The position numbers and the translations under genes are program-made. Under the pieces are notes generated by a model. The model had not been told where the DNA came from. It saw nothing but the letters and a program-made list of their open reading frames with translations, and did not search any database. Positions 26,832 through 36,642 of a stretch of 64,000 nt of DNA are shown one piece after another. This DNA is from Gymnopus androsaceus JB14 (lineage: Eukaryota > Basidiomycota > Agaricomycetes > Agaricales > Omphalotaceae): NCBI GenBank assembly GCA_009733575.1, contig ML769385.1:88055-152054 (forward strand), read 5' to 3'. How positions within the stretch are numbered: the first letter of the stretch is position 1; the number at the start of each line of letters is the position of its first letter.

Positions 26832-28023
26832 CTAGGGTTTCCAGTCGAATGGACGCTCAGAGTCCAGTTCGCTGTCCGAGGAGTCATCATCATCATCCGA
26901 GTCATCGTCGTGCTCGGCCTGCTTCTGTCACCAGATTGAAGGCAGCGAAAGATTTTCGTTAGCCACGGCCCAAAACCTTTAAAGAATTGTTGAACAAGAA
27001 ATGTCCCTGGGTGGCGAATGAAGGCGCATTTATTAGCGTAGACATAGTCTTCATTCCTGCAGAACCATCTCTCATAAGGCGGCTCAGATTCTGATTCCCT
27101 CAGCCTCAGAAAGCGGTTTGCCGGGTTTTTCATAGCGACAAGCAAGGCAGAGCATGATGTAGAACAGGGACTCTAGGTCATGTCGATACATATGACCGCC
27201 ATCCCACTCCTTGTCGAGTAAATCAAGCGCCATGAACGGTGATCCGAAGATGGACCATTCTTCAGGCGATCGACCGAGAAAGACAGGTCAAAGTCGTTCA
27301 ATACACCGTAAATCTTGCCGTCGATACGTCTGAACATGAGATTCACTTCGCTTATTTCGCCATGTAAAACTCTAGCGTGTTCATAAAGCCACTCGTGGAC
27401 TGGAAGAGCAAGTTAGTAAGGAAAATATCAGAAAGAGAAATAACGCACCTTGGACAATATCATAAAACACTTGAGCAAGTTCCATTGGGCCCTCCAGCTC
27501 CGCAATGGGATGAAGCTTCTCCTGGACGGTGACACGCATGACTCGTTTTTTGTATTCACCATTTGGATGATTCTTGTGACAACCACGAGCTGAATTGAGG
27601 ATGGTGTCGAAGGAGTGCAAAATGACTGGAAGGTGGTTAAGCACCCACTTCCACTTCTTGTCGGAAGATTCGGCCAATTTTCGAGCATCGAGGATGATCT
27701 TGTCCTCAGCCTCTTGCGTCGCGCTCGGAAACCGACCTTCATGATCAATTCTTGCCCATGCCAATCATCCTCCCGGCCCATTTGCACGTTCCATGACCGC
27801 AAAAGCATTCTATTTCAACAACAATCGTACCCTGACCAACCATCCCATCCGATTGGAAGAGAACACGCTTTATGATAAAAGTTCGCTCTTCATTGCGGTA
27901 ATGAAACGTGAATTGAGAGCTATCCATGATACTTCCATCTGGATAAGTTCGGCAAATGGGATAGTTCAGGATTACGAAGATAAGGTGCCTTTGGGTTGGG
28001 AACAATTCTTGTTGTTCGTTCAA
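26832..28023 (-). CDS. FunK1-type fungal protein kinase, frame broken in several places
   Basis: FunK1 kinases are an expanded family in mushroom-forming fungi. Recognisable kinase parts in order: VGQGT in the N-lobe; QELIMKVGF with the lysine of strand beta-3; EDKIILDARKLAES; VLHGEISEVNLMFRR in place of the HRD catalytic loop; YGVLNDFDLSF with DFD in place of DFG; GSPFMALDLL; and HDLESLFYIML, the typical FunK1 helix. The protein ends in an acidic tail and SERPFDWKP. Frame changes are needed near 27729-27732, 27279-27281, 27085-27095 and 26926-26932, and probably once more near 27790-27800. HGE replacing HRD removes the arginine but the aspartate is also replaced, so catalysis may be lost. 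It is either a pseudogene or hit by assembly indels. The true start is uncertain. Confidence 0.7.
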
Positions 28024-28395
28024 GTTGCTGTAGCTGGACTAACATATCCACGAAAAGATGCTTGAATTGGAGGTCTATATATATGAGAACCTACAGAATG
28101 GCTATTTGGTAGGTAAATGAGCCAACTCGCGACGCGAAGAAGAAGAATGGTGAACGAGACGTGCACAAGAGGCACACGTGATTCACTTTCTCTCTTCCCA
28201 CTCTTCGATACTTGGAGACTTCCCGCAAGCTCCTCCCAAGCCACCCAGTTCAAAGAAAGGCACTCAACAGAGATTCAGTTGCTTTGCTGCGGTAGTGAGG
28301 GAATTTTCTTTCCTCCATCCATCTCACTGGCTCATGGCTCGTCTACTAAAATGTGAGCACGTGTTCACGATTATCGATTATCTTCCAAGTTCCTC

Positions 28396-29032
28396 ATGTC
28401 TCTATTTCGTATTCTTCGATACAAGGCCGCTTTGCGACCAGCAATACCTCCTATTAGAACGAGTATATCTTCGTCGAGTATTCTGCCAAAACCCAATACT
28501 GTAACATATGCCTCTGGTTGCAACGAGACAATACTAATTGTAGCTTCAGCAGGAATCCACCGCCAAACCAGACTCATTCATCCCTAGATACTATCCCCAT
28601 AGTGTCAACCATCCCATTACAGTCCCTTCTACTCTCTTGCGCAAACTCAAGGCACAACGTCAAGCCTACTCCAACTCCGCTCTCGAGACGAGCCCCAATG
28701 ATATCATTCGCTTGAAGTTGGCGTTCAACCTGGCGAGCACCTATATCGTGTTAAAAGATGTCAAAATGGCCACTAAAATCGCCCACGATGCCATTCTTGC
28801 AGCTATAGAGGATACATCGAGAGATAAAGAGTTTGGCGATGCTATGGATGAGTCGGGTGTCTTCGAGAGAGATGATTATGACACGACCAAGTTGGACAAA
28901 ATGTTTGAATGGAATTATAGACTCAGTGCACTGCAATATCTTTATGAATCCTTACTGCCATCAGCGGATCTGGGGGGAAAGGTATTAAGGGATTGGGAGC
29001 AGAAACAGGATGGGGAGCGGAAACAATGCTGA
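28396..29032 (+). CDS. Small protein with mitochondrial-type presequence, function unknown
   Basis: The first exon MSLFRILRYKAALRPAIPP is Arg-rich, lacks acids and looks like a mitochondrial targeting sequence. An intron from 28499 with a good tactaat branch point leads to QESTAKPDSFIPRYYPH, and the rest is one helical exon (LRKLKAQRQAYSNSALE, LKLAFNLASTYIVLKDVKMA, YRLSALQYLYESLLPSADLG). The protein is about 190 residues and soluble-looking, with possible TPR-like helix pairs around LAFNLASTYIVLKD. I do not recognise the family. It is divergent from the FunK1 gene with about 370 bp between. Confidence 0.6.
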
Positions 29033-29749
29033 AAAACCTCTAGCCACCAGTGTCAAGACCACCTCATGCGCTCAAACAGCACTGATTCGTGATTCTTCAG
29101 CCCTTGTATCTCATTTAGGCTTATATAGTACTTGATGCGGCGCATATCGACCGGCTTAGGATGCCTGTGTACCGCGATCTGAATCTATATTTGGAGCGCG
29201 TACGGGAAGTCGCGTCGTTAGTGGGTAATCATGTTGAGTTGACTGTGGAATTTTGGGCTGATCTCGAGGATTCAGCCAAGGGTACCCGGCATACAGAATG
29301 AATTATATTCATGAGTGGAACGCCAGGTAGAACGCTCTCATGATTCTGCGGCATGAATCAATTGAGGCATTATGATGCTGCAGATTTTGTATGTATTTCG
29401 AGAGATGCCTCTTTCTAATATCTTTCCAAAATACCTCACAAGCTCTTGACCTCTAGATTCTCCTTGGCTGCTTCTGCATTTACCACTAACAACCTCGAGC
29501 GGTTGGTCTCCAGACCAACATCAGAGTTGTGCCCAAGTTGTGGCAGTTGACGTGCCGGCAAAACCCCTCACTCGCCACTTTTTACAGCTTGTCCAATTCA
29601 ATCCGTTTGATATCTTACCTGCACTGCCTAAGAATGCAGCTTTGCCAGGGGGTTCTACATCCCTCCCTTTGCTATTCCCCTTCAACTGTCTAGGTCATAA
29701 AAGCTCTGCTCTATTCTGCCAATTGGTTCATTGCTGGGTCGCAAGAATA
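29033..29749. other. Gene-poor stretch with a short coding remnant
   Basis: Around 29110-29301 an open plus-strand frame reads AYIVLDAAHIDRLRMPVYRD and on to a stop, ending RHTE. It follows a possible splice acceptor but has no visible upstream partner. It looks like the end of a lost gene or an unplaced 3' exon. Nothing else in the stretch is supported. Confidence 0.35.
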
Positions 29750-32261
29750 CCATTCTAGAGCTCAATCGTGCAGTTTTACATTCCACAACAGTAAATTCTA
29801 CGTTTTTTCCAGGGGAGGCTATGGATTCAACCGTAAGCATATCAATCTTTGTACTGGTGATTCAATGCAACTTACACGCGGAAACTCAAAAGCCGCAACA
29901 GGGAAGTAGGAGTGCTGTCATTAAAGAAGACAGCCAGGCAGGACAGTCAAGCTACTCTCACCTAACTACGTCCTCCACAAATCGGTCTTTCTCTCAAAGT
30001 CGAAAACGGAAAAGAGGCGATGATGCCATCTCTTCGCTCACAGAAAGAGCGCAGAAAAGGCTACATAGAGAAGAGCCCGTCTTTCAGCCAAGTTATTCCC
30101 CAATGTTCATCTCACCGAGAGAGAGAATGGTATTTGGTGGTGAAGAGGATTTTGGTGCCAGGCATCTGTCTATGACAGAGGAGGGTCCTTGTTTCAATGG
30201 AGAGGGCTCGGGGCTGCATTCTCCCGCCCCCGACCCCGAACCCCCACGTAACGACTGTGAGTTACTCCATTATGGCTATGACTATATTCTTACCACTGCC
30301 ATCTCAATACAAGTCCGATATCCTGATCAAGTTGACGTTGAAGATGTGGCTCGCATCTCAAACTTTGACTGCTCCGAACAACAAAAGCAACCACCGCTAA
30401 GTAACCCATCCGCTCATGAAGACATACACGGAGCAAGCACACAGCATGCAAGGATGAAGGAGTCTAGACGTGGCGAGAATACCCTTCTAGAGTGAGTTTC
30501 TCTGTCATTCTACGGTTTACTCGTTGTCGTTTACCATATCCTCGTCAGGGCTCCATTCTTCGCTCAGTCGCACGGTTTTGCAATTCATAATAGTCAATTC
30601 TACGCTTGTTCTGGGCATGGATTCAACCGTAAGTATATTGACGTTGCTACTATAGCGTTTCTCTTACACCGAGAACTAGAAGCGCGCGAGCAGGAGAGTG
30701 TTCCCTCCGCAGCATTTTGTGTGGTGAGCGGCACCTTATATCTATCACAATGCATGGTTTGACTGTAAACATAGATCTCAAGGGATGAATTTCTTCCCTT
30801 GAAGAGAGTGATATGTACACGAGAAGGGTCACGATTCAACAGTGCAAAGCGAAAGGGATCTGATGTGATAGTTCAGGTTTTTGAGGGTTCTGAAGCCAGG
30901 GAGGTAAGACCTGTAATCCTTTTCTTGAAGACATTCTTATCCTGGCTTTGCTACAGTTGTGGCAGAAAACTCTAAAGTTTTCTCGGCGACTGGTGTAAGG
31001 CAACGCTACAAAAACTGAAGTCTATGCTTCCAGTAACATCTACTGCCAGGAATGCCCATACTCTCGCCATCATAGGTATATCGCCTACCTCTGCTGACGC
31101 TTCAGACCCACACTATATAGTTTTCGATGGAGATGCGCTTGCAACCCTTTGTTTTTTCAGTGGTTTAACTTTATTCTGTCCTATAGCGGGCAGTAGATGC
31201 ACTTATCGTCTGATTGCCTCAATGCTAAAAAAAGGAGATAGGGAAGCTACAGTAGTAGGATTGCGAGCGGTAAGATTTTTTTTTGAGACTTCTTCAATTA
31301 CTGAAAAGGCCTTTCAGGTTATGGAATTACAGTGAGTCGGAGTGTTTTTCAACACGCACCCTACCGTCGCTGAACTTCGCCATACTTAGTCGGGGCTTGA
31401 CTACATCTCCAAGACAATCCTTCCCTTATCAGACCTAGGAATCGATGTAAGTGACGTCGTTGGTGTTAATGCTCCAGTATCCATTGGACCATTCTATACC
31501 AACAGGGATTCGATGCTTTTTCGGATGGCTTCAGTGGTCATACACAGCTAACGTTTACTCCCAATGCCTTGGATGTACATTCAAGCCCTCCGGGACCAAC
31601 AGACGGCCATTGACATTGAGATTTGTAATTCTTTCATCAAAAAGGTCAGTTTGTCTTTGACTGCCAAAGTTGGATTGCTTAGGCGTTCTTTGCTCTGAAG
31701 ATCTTTAACAATGCCAACCATACCCTACACGGTGAGCGCAGAATGTTTTGCCTCACAATTCTTTGTGACAAGTATCTCAAAGGGGATGAGGCAGACCAAC
31801 ATATGAAAGAGGAGTTTACCAATAGTGGGAGGCTAACACCTCAAATAGAATCTGCTGGTGATCCCGAAATTTCTCTTGTCGCAAACACACCTCAGGCCGC
31901 TAAACGCCCTCCCCGACGTGAAATAATTTGGAATGCTTTTGGCTTCAAGTCGTCGTTATCTTACATATCTCAAACCTACGACAATGTGATTTTTAACGAC
32001 AGCATTCAACTACCTCGCCGCCTTGGTCGCAGCGTCATAGAATATCGACGCGCTTGTAGTTGTGAAGGGTATACTCGAGAAGAAATCACTTTCACCCCAG
32101 ATGCGTTCCGAAATGCGGTACTAATATACCAGCAGCCATCCCCCAATGAAAGGTGTGGCCTGTGCGGAGAGCTTCTACCAGCACCTAGTCTTATACCTCA
32201 GCCAAGTAATCCTACCGCTCCAGACCCTCCGTTTCGAATGGTGCCATTGACCATTGAATGA
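29750..32261 (+). CDS. Kinase-like protein of an expanded agaric family, copy B
   Basis: Paralog of the gene at the left edge of the window, here with its N-terminal part. Order: a motif RAQSCSFTFHNSKFYVFSRG, a basic disordered exon (SRKRKRGDDAISSLTERAQK), a second related motif FFAQSHGFAIHNSQFYACSG (30545-30620), then short exons ISRDEFLPLKRV, SDVIVQVFEGSEARE, LWQKTLKFSRRL, SDPHYIVFDGDALA, ASMLKKGDREATVVGLRA, GLDYISKTILPLSDLG, FSGHTQLTFTPNALD, EICNSFIKK, IFNNANHTLH, and a final exon ending RCGLCGELLPAP. VIVQVFEG followed by REL/W resembles kinase strand beta-3 and helix C, but no catalytic HRD or DFG is seen. One extra base near 31608-31612 breaks the frame before DIEICNS. It could instead be two adjacent genes, with the first ending near 30495. 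Confidence 0.55.
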
Positions 32262-32338
32262 CGGGAAATGTTTCGAGATACAATTGTGCACTGAATTATA
32301 TAGATACTAGAATAATACACACAGAGGCGAGTCGACCA

Positions 32339-32909
32339 CTATTTCTTCATCGCAGCCATGATTTCCGCCATCATGTTCTAAGAGTGAAAGGATTAGTTTC
32401 AATGCTAATTGAATACTATTTGAAGAAACGCGCCTTGTCTGTAGGATCCACACCGGCATTTTGCATTGCTGTAGTGACCCTTGCCATCCCGTCTCTTACA
32501 TCCTTCTTCAATCCCAGTCTCATCAACTGCATCGCTGAAGGAGGCTTTCCCGACGAAACGTCCAGCCCTAAGTAGCAGGGAAATATTAATATTTATCTGA
32601 CTGCGTTTGAAACTTGGAGACACACGCACCCTCTCTCTGCAAAACATCAATAAAATCCCGAATAGCTTGCAAGGCCTCTGGAGATTGCTGAAGCTTTTTC
32701 GCTAACGTTGTATTTTGCAAACGAGCATGTAGTTCTGGTGATGATGGAGGTATAGGAGCCTCGGAGGCAGGTCGAGGAGAACTGGATGAGAATCCACGAT
32801 TTGGAAGAATGGAATGATGAGGGCGTGTATATGTGTATGTTGCTAGAAGCCGAGTGCTGGTGCTGAAAGCAAGTCGACTTGCGCCGATTCCGAATATTGC
32901 GAGGGACAT
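32339..32909 (-). CDS. Small mitochondrial-type protein, function unknown
   Basis: The N-terminus MSLAIFGIGASRLAFSTSTR with following Arg and Ser residues looks like a mitochondrial presequence. The exon continues PELHARLQNTTLAKKLQQSP and FIDVLQREG; after an intron come LDVSSGKPPSAMQLMRLGLK and TTAMQNAGVDPTDKARFF; the last exon gives NMMAEIMAAMKK and a stop. The junction before NMMAEI does not keep frame with the donor seen, so one base may be missing there or the exon ends differently. The family is not recognised. A broken partial copy lies at 26581-26735, about 5.7 kb away. It is divergent from PSF3, 105 bp apart. Confidence 0.55.
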
Positions 32910-33013
32910 GATGGTGGAGAAGAAAGTGAAAGCTAAAACATTTCAATAGCTTCGAAGTTCGGCCGTGCGCACGCGTCATAGGCCGGCGCGTGAATCATGA
33001 TCTGTTCCCTCTC

Positions 33014-33840
33014 ATGGACAACGACTACTTTTCAATCGACGCGATTCTGGCAGAGAATCAGGTGCATTTCATACTTTTCTACTTTTCTACTCAAAATAAA
33101 TATTTCATCAGAAAGTTCAATGTAAATTCAAGCATCGGATTCCAGAGATGGGCCATCTTGGTGGTGGTTCTGAGCGCGACGTACGCTCAATCATATACCA
33201 TTTGTTTCGTACACTTAACGCAAAGCACAGATAACAGCTCAAAGCAAACGCCAGATCCCTTTATGGCTTGCGTATATCATAGTCTACAGCTATTGGGCCG
33301 ACTTTGAAATTCCACAACCATTCTCGAAACAAAGTACGGAACGCTCTACGCGCAGAGCCACGAAGTGTACGTCTCTCAAATTTGGTCGGAGCAGGGACCG
33401 GTTGGTACGTGTTTGGGAAGAAAATCATGGATATGTGAGGTTGAAGCGATTTGAGCATTACATTACAAAGATGAATTATCTTTTTTTTAGGATTGGAGAT
33501 GATCAAGGACTTGAAATGTCCGAGATGCTCGTTTCGGTATGCCATCCTTCTGTGAACCAAGCTCTGCCCTAATCCGTACAGCCAGACATTCAAAGGACGC
33601 CTGGTGGATGTGATTGACCAAGCGCAGCATTTTGCAGCTTTAGGCCCAGTGGGAGGCGGCAGTGGTGGTGTAGATTCGGGTCCACAGATGTTTAGGGAGG
33701 GACTGGATACGACAGAGCGTGAATGTAAGTCCGACTCTTTGAGAATATTTGGTATCTGTAGTCTAATTCGCGCAGTGTTCGTATTGGCACAAGAAAGTGC
33801 GCGGCGGATGAAGAAATGGTATGAGGAAGGGAAGCTATGA
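33014..33840 (+). CDS. PSF3: GINS complex subunit Psf3
   Basis: Subunit of the GINS tetramer, part of the CMG replicative helicase. Exons: MDNDYFSIDAILAENQ, then KVQCKFKHRIPEMGHLGGG with SERD, then ITAQSKRQIPLWLAYIIVY and ADFEIPQPFS, then RNALRAEPRSVRLSNL and GTGWYVFGKKIMDM, GDDQGLEMSEMLVS, TFKGRLVDVIDQAQHFAALG, and the end MKKWYEEGKL. All match Psf3 order and length. The frame changes once at 33321-33333, between the PQPF block and the RNALRAEP block, by one base. Since GINS is essential, this is almost certainly a sequence error. The stop codon overlaps the convergent PKR1 gene. Confidence 0.9.
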
Positions 33841-34153
33841 ATTCTTCTTCGACTCGTTCTCTGGCGTTGCGTTTTTCAATTCGTAAACGAACCTGTAACC
33901 TTTCGTTAGATATATTAAATGTATTGTATCAATACTCACCACTTGACGCTTGCCCAAAGGCCCACCTTCGATTGCTGTGAGTGCGATAATGTGTAAATTA
34001 CCGGAGGTCGCAAACACAGAACCCAGTAAGACGAGAAAGAGCACGAGAAAGACCAAGTCGAGGATGAGCAGGAACGTTGGGTGGAGAGAAGAGCCTGGCT
34101 TTAGAATATCTGAAAAGAAGGATTCTGGGCCAGACTGTTTGGTCGTCAGCCAT
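33835..34153 (-). CDS. PKR1: V-ATPase assembly factor Pkr1 homolog, two apparent frameshifts
   Basis: Small ER membrane protein needed to assemble the Vo sector of the vacuolar H+-ATPase. The protein starts MADDQ, then FFSDILKPGSSLHPTFLLIL leads into a first membrane span (LVFLVLFLVLLGSVFATSG) and a second (NLHIIALTAIEGG followed by LWASVKWFVYELK), ending ENESKKNS. The SILxPGSSLHPTFL and two-span layout with a WASVKW block fits the Pkr1 family. Two single extra bases break the frame: an A run in the first 40 nt and the three C at 33961-33963. The single intron before FVYELK has normal borders. The last six bases overlap the end of PSF3 on the other strand. Confidence 0.78.
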
Positions 34154-34210
34154 GAGCGTAAGAGGTAAGAGCGTCAAATGAATTGAAACTTGAACCGCGA
34201 CGTGCTATCA

Positions 34211-36515
34211 ATGGAAACTGGGTCTTCTGCAGCCCAGCACCCTCTCCCTCCAATACACTTCTACTCTGTCGAATATCCAGGCTATGTCCAGCCCTCCTCA
34301 GTACCTCAAGCGATCAAAAACCTCGGTGGTCCTTCCACCCTAGAGAACGCCTTCAAACGCGGCGCGTCCAAATCAGAGACTCTAGTTGAGCTTGCTCTCA
34401 AACCCGGCGATTCTTTCTCTCATCCAATCGCTGGAGAAGTGGTTCCAAATAACTCTGTTCTGCTAAAAGTAACCCGAAGAAGGAGAAAAAAAGCGAATGG
34501 GTCTAATCCTGAGCAAGTCATTGGTGACTTCAAGGCGGAGGTAGTCGGAGTCTTGCATAAGACTGTTCGCTTTAGATGTTAGTGCAGCGGTATCGTATAA
34601 AGAGTACAATGCTGATTCTATCCCTCCCAGCCATGGTCGACTTTCAGTTTCAGCCAGAAGTCCATGACCCTTTATCTCGATTACGTTCGGCTATGGATAA
34701 TCTGGATGGTATTCATGTTTTTATATACAATTCAACCAACGCCCACCTCCTCTACAGTCGAAGCAATCACCGCATACCGAATTCCTCCAGAAAAAGAAGA
34801 CTACGTGATTAACGCAGACCCGCCTTCAGATCCTCTAGCGATGAATATAGATCCTCAGTTGGTAGCTGAAGAGGTCAACACTATAGAACAACAACCTCGA
34901 AGTAATCTCCGTTTATTTCCCCCGCCAATATTTAGTCGGCAGAGCATCGCTCAAAGTTACAAGTTGGCCTGTTATTTCTTCGTTTGGCGTGTTGCTGACC
35001 GTTGATATCTTAGTTTCAAAGCGAATCCCGCGACGATGGTGTCGACTGTTGTTAATGAAGAGACTGGGGAGGAGAAGAAGCGTCTCATCAATAGGATGCG
35101 TTGGAAGGGGTACGGCCCCGCTACGATTGCTTTCACTGATGCAACAGTAAGTATTCTGCTTGTCAGAAAGACTATGGCTCAAAAGATGCGTTCTTCTAGA
35201 CCCCCGACAAGCCTCCCGCAAATGTAGACGCAGTACGAGACCAGGTAGACAAAAACATATTGAAGAAACTGGAAGAGGTAAATTTCGTGTCTTAAAGGTG
35301 TCTCGCCTCTAATGAACGTCCTAGCTCTTCGCCGAACGTTTGGTTTGGACCCGAGCTTCACTCTTTAATCAAATCTCAGCTGCGTACTCTAGAGAAATCA
35401 TCAAGTAAGCGAGCGAGCATTCTTGATCTATCTATCTCTGTGCAGCGAGTCACTCTCGATTCCAGTTCGAAAATCATCCTTCCACTTGTTTGCTATGTGT
35501 TCCACGACGGTCCTTGGCGTGATACTTTGATCAAGCTGGGATATGACCCAAGGCAAGATCCAGAGGCGCGTTTGTATGTTTGTTCACTCCGTATGTATAT
35601 CCGCCGCGAAGGCTAACCAAGCCTATGTACAGCTTCCAACGGCTTTATTTTCGAAACGCAAATCATCCCATAAGTCGGCCTTCTGTGATAACTCGTCGTC
35701 AAGAACGTGGTATTGTTCCAGCGATCAACCCTGCTGAGCCAGACACGGAGGAAGTCAGGTAACACTCTAACTCTACTCTACTTTCTTTTATTCTTCCAAC
35801 GTTCGTTACAGAACATCGCACATCTTCGATGGTGTCAACCTCACGAAAGAGACGGCTGCTTTTCAATTATGCGATATTACAGACCCTATGCTGCAAGAGA
35901 TGATTGAAAATCCAGACGATGTTCGTGATATTTGTGATGTACGTCTGTCTGTACTCTTTTCACATAATATCCATTCATCCTTACCTCCCCTCACAGGAAC
36001 GCGACGGATGGTACTCGACGCACGCTCTCGAACGAATCAAAGCCGTCCTCCGACTCAAATTCTTCTCCTTGCTGGATGGCCGTGCAGCCACCGAGGAAGA
36101 ATGCGAAGCAGTCTTGGAGCAAGCCGAAAATGATTCAAGCAAGACCATAGCCTCATCCAGACATAACAAAATGAGAGTCGGCAAACATAATATGGCCAAG
36201 GGTGCGATGCGGCCGGAGGAAGCTGCGGTGAAGTCTCGATGGTCTTGTGATGTGGTCTTTCTTATGGGTTTTCGGTTAGGCCTTTCGACTACGAGCCACA
36301 TTGGACAGGGAAAAGAAGACAGCTCGGTGATGATTTGGTGTATTTTAACCAGTGTATTTTTGTTGTTGTTGTATGAGCTGCAAGTACTTGGACGCATACG
36401 ATACGATAAGCTTTGCTTGGATGTAATGACATGCATGACTGAGCGAATATTGTGGACGTCGATGTCCATTGTACTAAAAACAACCCCAAAAACCACAAAC
36501 TTGGCCACAAAATAA
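34211..36515 (+). CDS. TFC1: Transcription factor IIIC subunit Tfc1/Sfc1 (GTF3C5-like)
   Basis: Subunit of TFIIIC, which binds the A box of tRNA and other RNA polymerase III genes. Family blocks across about ten exons: FYSVEYPGYVQPSSVPQAI with LGG, ELALKPGDSFSHPIAGE, SMVDFQFQPEVHDPLSRLR, FPPPIFSRQSIAQSY, RMRWKGYGPATIAFTD, FAERLVWTRASLFNQIS, YVFHDGPWRDTLIKLGYDPR, QRLYFRNANHPISRPSV, and an acidic, basic C-terminus. The DGPWR..GYDPR core is diagnostic. One base is missing in the A run at 35470-35473 between IPVRK and ILPLVCY. After HNMAKGAMRPEEAAVKSR the frame stays open for about 95 codons and includes a hydrophobic stretch not expected in this family; the real stop may be earlier, hidden by another indel. 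Confidence 0.85.
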
Positions 36516-36642
36516 ATACAAACTGATGGACTGGGCGCCTATTGTGCCGGCCACAAGAAGGAACATCTCTTGGCTCAATTATATGATCTTCTTTCCTTTA
36601 TAAACGTTTCTCAGCCCAGAGGCTTCCCTCCAGTCCTTCATC

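Noticed and set aside
35981..36508. Minus-strand frame of 175 codons opposite TFC1
   Set aside because: It lies antisense to the conserved C-terminal exon of TFC1 and shows no domain.
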